From contig NZ_QUDO01000014.1 in assembly GCF_003477525.1 (NCBI RefSeq), positions 1 to 64,000 on the forward strand: a stretch of 64,000 nucleotides of DNA, read 5' to 3'. The notes beneath the pieces were generated by a model. That model ran no database searches, was not told the origin of the DNA, and saw nothing but the letters and a program-made list of their open reading frames with translations. The DNA comes from Ruminococcus sp. AF41-9. Its GTDB lineage: Bacteria > Bacillota > Clostridia > Lachnospirales > Lachnospiraceae. Shown piece by piece: positions 57,235 to 64,000 of this stretch (its first letter is position 1; every line of letters begins with the position of its first letter). Both the position numbers and the translations under genes were made by a program.

Positions 57235-57339
57235 GGGATTCTGTGGTTCGGGATTCTGTGGTTCGGGATTCTATGATTTAGGATTCTGTGGTCCAGGGTT
57301 CTGTGATTCAGGATTCTACGCTTCAGGATTCTATGGAAT
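57235..57339 (+). repeat. Tandem 15-bp repeat, seven units
   Basis: Units based on GGGATTCTGTGGTTC begin every 15 bp from 57235 to 57325. The first two are identical and later units drift by one to five bases. No spacer separates them. On the minus strand one frame would read a pentapeptide series like ILNHR, but there is no convincing gene. Confidence 0.85.
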
Positions 57340-57396
57340 GGTTGCAGGTAAAAAGCGACAGAAATCATAAAAATATAGGATACAGGTGAGAAATCG

Positions 57397-58614
57397 ATGA
57401 GAAACAAAAATCTGGATGCTGTGAAAGCGGTAGCAGCCTGCTTTGTAGTGTTCATACATGTGGGATTTCCGGGAGAAACAGGACAGATCATAAAGGTGAT
57501 TGCCAGATTTGCAGTTCCGTTTTTCTTTATGATATCCGGTTATTTCTGCTATTATGCTGAGAAAAGTCGGGGAGTAAACTGCTGCGATGCAAAGAGATAT
57601 GATGTAAAGCACGGGAATGCGAAGAACTCTGATGAAAAAAAGAAAAAAAATATTACAGACAAAATAATTTTAAAAATATGTCATATTCTACGCTTGTTTC
57701 TGATTGCAGTGCTTTTTTACATTATCTGGGAAGTTTTGATGACAGGAATAGAGGAAAAAAGTATTTTTTCCCGGATGCAGGAAGCTGTTGAAAGCCAGCA
57801 TATAAAAGAATTTATAAGATATAACAGCACTTCGCAGATCAGAGCCCATCTCTGGTTCCTTCCGGCATTGCTGTACTGTTATGTTCTGGATTACTTTATT
57901 GAGAAGTTTCATCTGAGAAAACTGGCTTATGCGTGTATTCCGGTTCTGCTTGGCATTTTATTATGGAGAGCTGAAATATGCAGGATGTATGGCGGATTTT
58001 ACCATACCATGGAGTATCGCAATTATCTGTACACAGGAATGCCTTTCTATCTTCTGGGACAGATGATCCACGAATGTCAAGGAAAATGGAGACAGGAAGG
58101 AAAGATATTGCCAGCAGGAATTGTGGTGGGGGCTGTAATCAGCATAGGAGAATATCACTGGCAGGATGCGAGAGAGATTTATGTGGGGACCTGTGTGATG
58201 TTGATCTGTCTGTTTGTTTTTATTATTTTGTCTGGCGGACAGAGAAAATCTGGTACAGAAACAGAAGATGATGCAGACAGAATCAATAGATCAGAGGAAG
58301 CAGATATGGGTGTTGCGACAATAAGTCGTATATATATCTCTGGAATTTGGAAAAAGGCAGAGCAGATATTGATGAAAACAGGAGAAAAATATGCATTTGT
58401 CCTGTACCTGTGCCACCCGGCAGTGGCAGACTGTGTGAAACTACTGGCAGATTTTCTGAAAGTCAGTGATAATATGCTCTACCGTTGGACAAGACCGCTG
58501 CTTGTACTGGGAATCACGGTTACTTTTATATTTTTTGTGGATTTTCTCCGATGCAGATTCTGTTCATCAGGAGAAAAATGTGGTATAGTAATCAGCAAAC
58601 CCTACAGAAAATAG
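57397..58614 (+). CDS. Acyltransferase-3 family membrane protein
   Basis: 405 residues with roughly ten hydrophobic segments. The start 'MRNKNLDAVKAVAACFVVFI' with His in HVGF and 'VPFFFMISGYFCYY' are the usual opening of acyltransferase-3 (OafA-like) proteins, which O-acetylate surface sugars. A Cys/Asp/Lys-rich loop (about residues 55-85) is low in complexity. The expected acceptor is a cell-wall or exopolysaccharide sugar. The nearby rhamnose genes may be related in function but not in transcription. Confidence 0.85.
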   Translation: MRNKNLDAVKAVAACFVVFIHVGFPGETGQIIKVIARFAVPFFFMISGYFCYYAEKSRGVNCCDAKRYDVKHGNAKNSDEKKKKNITDKIILKICHILRLFLIAVLFYIIWEVLMTGIEEKSIFSRMQEAVESQHIKEFIRYNSTSQIRAHLWFLPALLYCYVLDYFIEKFHLRKLAYACIPVLLGILLWRAEICRMYGGFYHTMEYRNYLYTGMPFYLLGQMIHECQGKWRQEGKILPAGIVVGAVISIGEYHWQDAREIYVGTCVMLICLFVFIILSGGQRKSGTETEDDADRINRSEEADMGVATISRIYISGIWKKAEQILMKTGEKYAFVLYLCHPAVADCVKLLADFLKVSDNMLYRWTRPLLVLGITVTFIFFVDFLRCRFCSSGEKCGIVISKPYRK

Positions 58615-58644
58615 AGTGATACAAAAAAGTGCAAAGGAGAAACA

Positions 58645-59391
58645 ATGGCAGAACAGAATCAGGACAGAGGACAGAGGGAGAAGAAAGGAAATGCGACAGT
58701 GCAGCATGACGAAAGTGTGCTGAATCCGGAGATCAAGAATGAGTCGGATCTGTCGAAGAAGGAACGACGCCTGATTGAAAAGGAAAAGTTAAAAGGAATG
58801 GGCATGGGAAAGAGGCTGGAATACATCTGGATGTATTATAAGCCGGTGATCTTCGGAATGATCGCAGCGATTGCCCTTGTATTTGCAGCCAAAGATTATT
58901 GTGAACAGGCAAAGATCAAGTCTGTGTTTTCCATAACGGTTGTAAATTCTTTTGGAAATGACACGGATGCACTGGAAGAAGAGATCAGGGAGAATCTTGG
59001 CTACGGAGACGACCCTTACAGCAAAGTGGATATTGGTGTAAACCTTACGACCAATGCAGACGGAGACGAGTTTGACTATTCTGCACAGATGGCTTATGTC
59101 GCACAGGTTCAGGCTGGAAGCATAGACGTGATGGTCATGCCGGAAGCACTTTATACAAATCTGAATCAGAATGAGCCGTTTACAGATCTGGAAGAACTTC
59201 TGGGAGAGGATACCTTCGCATCTTTCGGTACACAGACGGATAAGACGCATATTACTCTGACAGACAGTGAGCTTGCAGAGAAACTGGGAGTAAATTATGA
59301 GCCGATGTGTATCGCCGTACCTGTGACAGCACCGGATCAGGAGAATGCGGTGAAATGGATTGAGAGTTATTGTACAGGAAATGAACCGTAA
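58645..59391 (+). CDS. Membrane-anchored protein of unknown function
   Basis: 248 residues. A charged cytoplasmic front (about 1-65, Lys/Glu-rich, coiled-coil-like) precedes one hydrophobic segment (about 68-86, 'PVIFGMIAAIALVFAAKDYC'), then an outside domain (about 90-248) with 'FSITVVNSFGNDTDALEEEI' and 'QAGSIDVMVMPEALYTNLNQ', which resembles half a periplasmic solute-binding fold. I do not recognise a named family. It follows the acyltransferase by 30 bp and may be cotranscribed with it. Confidence 0.6.
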   Translation: MAEQNQDRGQREKKGNATVQHDESVLNPEIKNESDLSKKERRLIEKEKLKGMGMGKRLEYIWMYYKPVIFGMIAAIALVFAAKDYCEQAKIKSVFSITVVNSFGNDTDALEEEIRENLGYGDDPYSKVDIGVNLTTNADGDEFDYSAQMAYVAQVQAGSIDVMVMPEALYTNLNQNEPFTDLEELLGEDTFASFGTQTDKTHITLTDSELAEKLGVNYEPMCIAVPVTAPDQENAVKWIESYCTGNEP

Positions 59392-59496
59392 CAGATATCT
59401 GTAAGCTGTGCTGTTTCCGGAAAGATGACAGATTATCGGGCACGGGGGAACCGTAACAATGACAGAATGCTGCCTGCCGGTTCCGAAAAACCGGAC

Positions 59497-59637
59497 TTGA
59501 CAGATAATTGTAATTTATGATATGTTTATCACACCAAAACTGGTGTGGATTTTTCAGTCTCTGTAAAGAACAGAAACTTTTTTCGCCACACAATTATCGT
59601 ACAGAACTGTGCTGATGATTGTGTGGTGTTTTTTTGC
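59497..59637 (+). promoter_or_regulatory. Leader with promoter, two competing hairpins and a terminator upstream of a MATE gene
   Basis: TTGACA at 59497 and TATGTT at 59521 (18-bp spacer) could start a leader RNA. CACACC at 59531 pairs with GGTGTG at 59543. GCCACACAAT at 59585 pairs with ATTGTGTGGT at 59618, followed by TTTTTTT, forming a terminator. The GTGTGG of the first hairpin can alternatively pair with CCACAC of the terminator, so the two structures compete. This looks like an attenuator, though I recognise no riboswitch core. Confidence 0.5.
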
Positions 59638-59713
59638 GCCGAATAAAAGGTAATGAAATAACAGTAACGAAAAAACAACGAAAAGAACTTATAAAAGAAG
59701 GAGGCGATAACAC

Positions 59714-61054
59714 ATGAACAACACGTTTATGAAGGAAAAACCGGTGCTGCCGCTGCTGGCTTCCATGGCGATGCCAATGGTATTGTCCATGCTGGTAAAT
59801 TCACTGTACAATATCGTGGACAGCTTTTTTGTGGCAAAGATCAGTGAACAGGCGATGACGGCACTGTCTCTGGTATATCCGGTGCAGAACTTTATCAATG
59901 CGATCGCAATCGGTTTCGGAATCGGAATCAATGTGCAGATTTCTTATCAGCTTGGAGCAAAGAACCTTAAGAATGCGAATATTGCGGCGACACATGGGAT
60001 GCTGTTTAATATTTTACACGGAGTGGTCATGATGATTCTCTGTATTCCGTTTATGCCGGTGTTCTTACGAATGTTTACGCAGGAGCAGGATGTGATCTCA
60101 CTGGGAACACAGTATTCTACGATCGCGTTTTCTTTTTCCGTGATCATTATGGTCAGCCTGTCTTTTGAGAAAATTTTCCAGGCAGTCGGACTGATGAAAA
60201 TTACGATGGTCAGCCTGCTGGTGGGATGTATTTCCAATATTATTCTGGACCCGTTGCTGATCTTTGGTGTAGGATTTTTCCCGAAAATGGGTATCCGGGG
60301 AGCGGCGCTGGCTACGGGACTTGGACAGGTGTTTACAGTTGTGGTTTATCTGGTGGCATATAAGAAATATGAGCTTCCGGTGGAACTGGGAAGAAAATAT
60401 CTGAAACTGGATAAAAATATTGACGCGAAATTATATATGGTAGGGATTCCGGCGGTATTAAACATTGCACTGCCATCTGTACTGATTTCCTTCCTGAACC
60501 AGATTCTTTCTGCATTCTCCGGAAGCTACGTTGTGGTTCTGGGAATTTATTATAAGCTGCAGACATTCCTGTATCTGCCTGCAAGTGGTATTGTGCAGGG
60601 AATGCGTCCGCTGATGGGCTATAACTACGGTGCAGGAGAGACAAAACGTGTGAAAAAGATATTCGGACTTTCTCTCTGCCTGAATGGTCTGATCATGCTG
60701 GCCGGAACGATCATCTGTTTCGCGGCATCCGGTCCGCTGATGAGTCTGTTTACAGAGAATCCGGAAACGGTGCGTCTGGGTGCTTCCGCACTGCGGATTA
60801 TCAGTATCGGATTTATTCCTTCTGCAGTTTCTGTTACGGCTTCCGGGGCACTGGAAGGTCTGGGAAAAGGAACCCAGTCACTGGTGATCTCGCTGCTTCG
60901 ATATATTATCGTGATCATTCCGGCTGCGTATGTGCTGAGTTCTTTTGCAGGTGCAGGAGCAGTATGGAATGCGTTCTGGATCTGTGAGCTGGTAACTGCA
61001 CTGGTGGTAGCTGGTGGAATTAAATATTACTGGAATCGTCTGCTTCGGGTTTGA
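59714..61054 (+). CDS. MATE-family multidrug efflux pump
   Basis: 446 residues with 12 predicted hydrophobic segments in two homologous halves. 'PLLASMAMPMVLSMLVNSLYNIVDSFFVAKISE' and 'LGQVFTVVVYLVAYKKYELP', plus 'PASGIVQGMRPLMGYNYGAGE' near the middle, fit the MATE family (MepA/NorM type). It exports cationic compounds by sodium or proton exchange. It is preceded by a leader with a terminator and starts after AGAAGGAGG. Confidence 0.92.
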   Translation: MNNTFMKEKPVLPLLASMAMPMVLSMLVNSLYNIVDSFFVAKISEQAMTALSLVYPVQNFINAIAIGFGIGINVQISYQLGAKNLKNANIAATHGMLFNILHGVVMMILCIPFMPVFLRMFTQEQDVISLGTQYSTIAFSFSVIIMVSLSFEKIFQAVGLMKITMVSLLVGCISNIILDPLLIFGVGFFPKMGIRGAALATGLGQVFTVVVYLVAYKKYELPVELGRKYLKLDKNIDAKLYMVGIPAVLNIALPSVLISFLNQILSAFSGSYVVVLGIYYKLQTFLYLPASGIVQGMRPLMGYNYGAGETKRVKKIFGLSLCLNGLIMLAGTIICFAASGPLMSLFTENPETVRLGASALRIISIGFIPSAVSVTASGALEGLGKGTQSLVISLLRYIIVIIPAAYVLSSFAGAGAVWNAFWICELVTALVVAGGIKYYWNRLLRV

Positions 61055-61160
61055 TTTCAACGGATCAGACAACTCTAAGGTGCTATTGTGAAAAGTAATA
61101 AGCGATAAAGAGGATGTTCCTTTGACAGGAAGAAGAAAATAAATAGTGAATAGAAAGAAA

Positions 61161-61210
61161 TCCCCGGTTCTGTGTACTGCTGATGAGGCAGAACAGAATC
61201 GGGGATTTTT
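61161..61210 (+). terminator. Two-way terminator between the convergent MATE genes
   Basis: ATCCCCGGTTCTGT pairs with ACAGAATCGGGGAT with one mismatch, and T runs occur on both strands, so it can end both genes. Confidence 0.85.
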
Positions 61211-61240
61211 GTGTAGGATGGTTTTTGAGTGCGGGATGTC

Positions 61241-62602
61241 TCAGGCTGTCTGGCAGCGTGCAGCGAGGTGCCGGTTGATGATCAGCAGGAATACGACTGT
61301 GGAAAGCACAGAACAGATACCATCGGAAAGTGGTTCTGCGAAAAATGCAGTTTTTGCTTCGAAGAAGTACGGCAGGAGGACTGCACTCAATACAAAAAGG
61401 CTTTTTCTGGTTACAGAGAGTGCCAGTGCAGTTTTCGGGCGCTCCAGAGCAGTCAGACCGTCCACGAAGACATACTGGAAACTCAGAGGAATGATCATTA
61501 TCGTATAGGTGCGGATCGCCCAGACAGAGAAATCGGTATACTGCGGATCTGAAGTAAATAAAAGAACAAAGAACCGGGAAACCAGCCGGGATAAAAGGAA
61601 CATGATGGTGGTAAAGATAAGCATCAGCCCCAGAATGTTCTTTTCTGCTTTTTTTACCCGGTCAGCCCGCCGCGCTCCGTAGTTGTAGCTTAAAATAGCC
61701 TGTGTTCCACCGCTGATCCCAAGCATCGGAGAAGTGATCAGGAGCATGTAACTCTGGGCGATGGTTGCGCAGGTAATGAGCATATCACCCTGTGAGGCAC
61801 CGCCGTATTTCTGAAGAACGGTGTTCATGATGATCAGGATCAGGCTGTCCGTTGCCAGGATCAGAAACGGGGAGAATCCAAGATAGAGGATTCTGAGCAT
61901 CAGTTTCAGATCATATTGCCCAAAGGTGATACGGACCGGGACTTTTCTGCCAAAGAGAAAGCTCATGGCGAAGGCACAGGAGATGATCTGTGAAATAACG
62001 GTAGCTACGGCGGCACCTGCGATACCGAGGTGGAATCCAAAAATAAAGACCGGGTCCAGAACGATGTTGCAGCCTGCGCCGATCAGTACGGTAAACATTC
62101 CCATAAAGGCGAATCCCTGACAGTTGATAAAGTAGTTTAAACCGGTAGCCATCAGTGCGAAAAAAGTTCCGGCTGTGTAGATGGTCAGGTAGGTGTTGGC
62201 GTAGGGAAAGGTTGTTTCACTTGCTCCGAAGCACATAAGCAGTCTGCTCTTTAACAGGAGAAAACTGACGGTCAGAAGGACAGAGAAGATACTGAGCATG
62301 AGAAAAGAATTTGCCAGTACCTGCTCTGCTTTTTTAGTATTTTTTTCGCCCATGCGGATTCCCATGGTGATGGAGCCTCCGAGCCCTACAAGGGTGCCGA
62401 AGGAGGTCAGTAAAGTGACAATGGGTCCGCAGACACCGGCGCCTGCCAGTGCCAGGGCGCCGTCTCCTGCGATGTGACCGATGTACATGCGGTCGATGAT
62501 GCTGTAAAGTACATTGACAAACTGCGCGACCATGGCAGGAAGCGCAAGTTTGAGTACCAGAGAACGTACGGAATCTTTTCCGAGATCTGCTGTAGTTTTC
62601 AT
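61241..62602 (-). CDS. MATE-family efflux pump, second gene
   Basis: 453 residues with 12 hydrophobic segments. 'LGKDSVRSLVLKLALPAMVA' then 'NVLYSIIDRMYIGHIAGDGA' and 'GGTQAILSYNYGARRADRVK' follow the MATE pattern. It differs from the plus-strand MATE protein at most positions, so it is a distant paralogue rather than a recent duplicate. Convergent with that gene. Substrate unknown. Confidence 0.92.
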   Translation of the reverse strand: MKTTADLGKDSVRSLVLKLALPAMVAQFVNVLYSIIDRMYIGHIAGDGALALAGAGVCGPIVTLLTSFGTLVGLGGSITMGIRMGEKNTKKAEQVLANSFLMLSIFSVLLTVSFLLLKSRLLMCFGASETTFPYANTYLTIYTAGTFFALMATGLNYFINCQGFAFMGMFTVLIGAGCNIVLDPVFIFGFHLGIAGAAVATVISQIISCAFAMSFLFGRKVPVRITFGQYDLKLMLRILYLGFSPFLILATDSLILIIMNTVLQKYGGASQGDMLITCATIAQSYMLLITSPMLGISGGTQAILSYNYGARRADRVKKAEKNILGLMLIFTTIMFLLSRLVSRFFVLLFTSDPQYTDFSVWAIRTYTIMIIPLSFQYVFVDGLTALERPKTALALSVTRKSLFVLSAVLLPYFFEAKTAFFAEPLSDGICSVLSTVVFLLIINRHLAARCQTA

Positions 62603-62799
62603 TGCTTTGATTTCCTCATCTGATTATTTTTGATTTTTGTGAATGATGAAACAGGATGTCCCTGAGTCATTTGCTCACAGCGTTTGACAGCCTGATATTT
62701 CCTGTGAGATCAAACGGGAAATACCAGGCTGTTTCCTGATGTATTTATGATATATGATACATGATACAACGAGAGGTGGCTGAATCTGTAGTAGTAATC

Positions 62800-64000
62800 T
62801 TATGCGGCGTCGGAAGTGGCTTCTTCTGTGTCTGATTCGAGACTGTCGGAAGCGGTTTCACTGTCTGTATCTTCGTTGATGGTTACAGAAGTTCCATCCC
62901 CGGCAGAACTTCCGCCACTGAGGATGTAGGTGATCACTTCGTCAGGAACTCCTGCGTCTGTGAGGCTGCTCATCAGTGCAGTGAAATCGAGACCGGAAGC
63001 ATATTCTGTCATAGCATCTTCATCAGTGACGTCGTAGGCATCAGTGATGGATGTCAGATCCGGAATTTCAACGCCATCGCCTGGTTCGGAGGTGATACTG
63101 AGTGTTCCGAGGGTGCTGCCTGCGCTGGTAATGGAAAGATCAATGGAACCGGAGGTATCTGCGGATGTCAGGTCCATGATCAGGGCGAAGTTTGCAAGCG
63201 CAGCCATGGAGTCGTTTTCATCGGAAGAAATCAGTGTAATGGTATAATTTCCGTTGAGGTCGCCTTTTTTTGCAGAAGCAGTGTCGTAATCTTTCAGCTC
63301 AATGTTGGCGTAAGGAGTTCCGTCTGCGCTGAACTGGTAGGTTCCGTTCAGGAGATCGCCGTCAATGGTGCCGCTTCCTGTGAGGGCAAATTCGCCGTTA
63401 TCGGAATCTTTGTAGGAGAGGAGATATCCGAAACCGGAATCTGATTTTGGCATCTGCCAGGTGATGACCGGAGATTCGGTTCCGTCTGAGTGGACGGAAA
63501 GTTCACGTCCTGCGATCTGGCCGTCTGCGTTTACCCAGATTCTGGAGGTGATGTAGTCGTCAGCCTCATCTGAGGTTTCGGAGTCATCGGAAGTATCTGC
63601 TTCTTTCAGGGAGGCGAGGCCGGATTCTACGGAACTTAAGAATTTGTCGTAGAGTCCTTCGCTGTCCGGAAGTTTCTGGCTCCAGGTTTCGAGGATGCCT
63701 TCGATTTCTTTGTCGGATTTTGCGGATTCGAGGATAGCGGTTGCCATTTTTAAGGCATCGTCCTGGGAAATCCGGGCTTCATATACGGTGCAGTCTTCGC
63801 TGATGCCCTGGGCGGTCAGAGTTTCGGTGGTGCTGTCCTGCTCGTTCATGTTGTCGAAGACGAGGGTGGAGTATCTGTTCAGGAGTTCTTCTACAACGGA
63901 GGCTTCCGGTAAAAGTCCGGTGAAGTCTGACATCATGGCGAGAGAGAGGTTTGTGCTCCAGGTGTAGGTGCCGGAATTCAGAACTTTGTCTGTGATGGCA
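62800..64000 (-). CDS. Acidic repeat-type extracellular or cytoplasmic protein of unknown function, partial
   Basis: The frame passes upstream of the ATGs at 63933-63936 without a stop to the right edge (AITDKVLNSGTYTWSTNLSL is read at 63941-64000), so the gene continues beyond the window. About 400 residues are visible. It is Asp/Glu/Ser/Thr-rich, with 'YITSRIWVNADGQIAGRELS', 'GEFALTGSGTIDGDLLNGTY' and 'GDLNGNYTITLIS' suggesting beta strands, and a low-complexity tail ending in Thr/Ser/Asp. It resembles the DUF6583-type proteins of Lachnospiraceae, but I hold that name loosely. Function unknown. Confidence 0.6.
   Translation of the reverse strand, partial: AITDKVLNSGTYTWSTNLSLAMMSDFTGLLPEASVVEELLNRYSTLVFDNMNEQDSTTETLTAQGISEDCTVYEARISQDDALKMATAILESAKSDKEIEGILETWSQKLPDSEGLYDKFLSSVESGLASLKEADTSDDSETSDEADDYITSRIWVNADGQIAGRELSVHSDGTESPVITWQMPKSDSGFGYLLSYKDSDNGEFALTGSGTIDGDLLNGTYQFSADGTPYANIELKDYDTASAKKGDLNGNYTITLISSDENDSMAALANFALIMDLTSADTSGSIDLSITSAGSTLGTLSITSEPGDGVEIPDLTSITDAYDVTDEDAMTEYASGLDFTALMSSLTDAGVPDEVITYILSGGSSAGDGTSVTINEDTDSETASDSLESDTEEATSDAA

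Noticed and set aside
57235..57339. CRISPR array
   Set aside because: The 15-bp units are directly abutting with no spacers and drift between units; there are no cas genes in the window.

Overview
The window looks like the chromosome of a gut Firmicute of the family Lachnospiraceae, closest in style to Blautia. The support is a low-to-middling GC content, AGGAGG-type ribosome binding sites, a tryptophan T-box leader, a dimeric glycyl-tRNA synthetase, and many proteins of families typical of that group (DUF6062, DUF5662, DUF1292, BspA-like surface proteins). The species is inferred, not shown.

Bases 1 to about 6220 are one end of a Tn916-family integrative conjugative element, read leftwards: a thioester/VaFE-repeat wall-anchored adhesin, the Orf23- and Orf22-like DUF961 proteins, a metallo-beta-lactamase-fold passenger gene with its own terminator, and the TcpA/FtsK-like coupling ATPase cut by the window edge. 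The element abuts a secreted-protein gene that has lost its start codon. From 6.9 to 8.3 kb the sequence is decayed (a CGGC-like pseudogene and a headless Rpn-type nuclease). Then come the methionine transporter metNIQ (8.5-11.1 kb), a Ser/Thr kinase-LRR membrane protein with a small helix-turn-helix gene and a C39-like fragment (11.3-14.2 kb), a 1326-residue BspA-like surface protein, a tandemly duplicated tRNA-Val/tRNA-Met pair, an NCS2 permease, and a complete trpEGDCFBA operon behind a tryptophan T-box (21.2-28.5 kb).

From 28.5 to 34.1 kb the intergenic DNA is dense with structure. It holds three copies of a 224-nt hairpin element (two forward, one reverse) whose stems differ by compensatory changes while the apex and internal loops are conserved, another long hairpin, and a 145-bp MITE-like element with an 8-bp target duplication. 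I regard the 224-nt family as the best candidate here for something undescribed. Interspersed are DUF6062, beta-mannosidase and DUF1292 genes. From 34.1 to 47.4 kb are largely housekeeping genes: exoA, a GH13-like protein lacking catalytic residues, putP, glf, an M16 protease, era, recO and glyS. From 47.6 to 64 kb are a cytidylate-kinase-like gene, a TAXI-TRAP transporter pair, dTDP-rhamnose genes rfbA-rfbB-rfbD (no rfbC), a MerR-methyltransferase fusion, a DUF3825-like gene, an acyltransferase, two convergent MATE pumps and a gene running off the right edge.

Seven single-base deletions break otherwise intact genes (metN, trpG, trpB twice, DUF6062, exoA, rfbB); at least four fall in homopolymer runs. 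Uncorrected long-read sequencing error is the simplest reading, so I annotate these as whole genes with a noted break.
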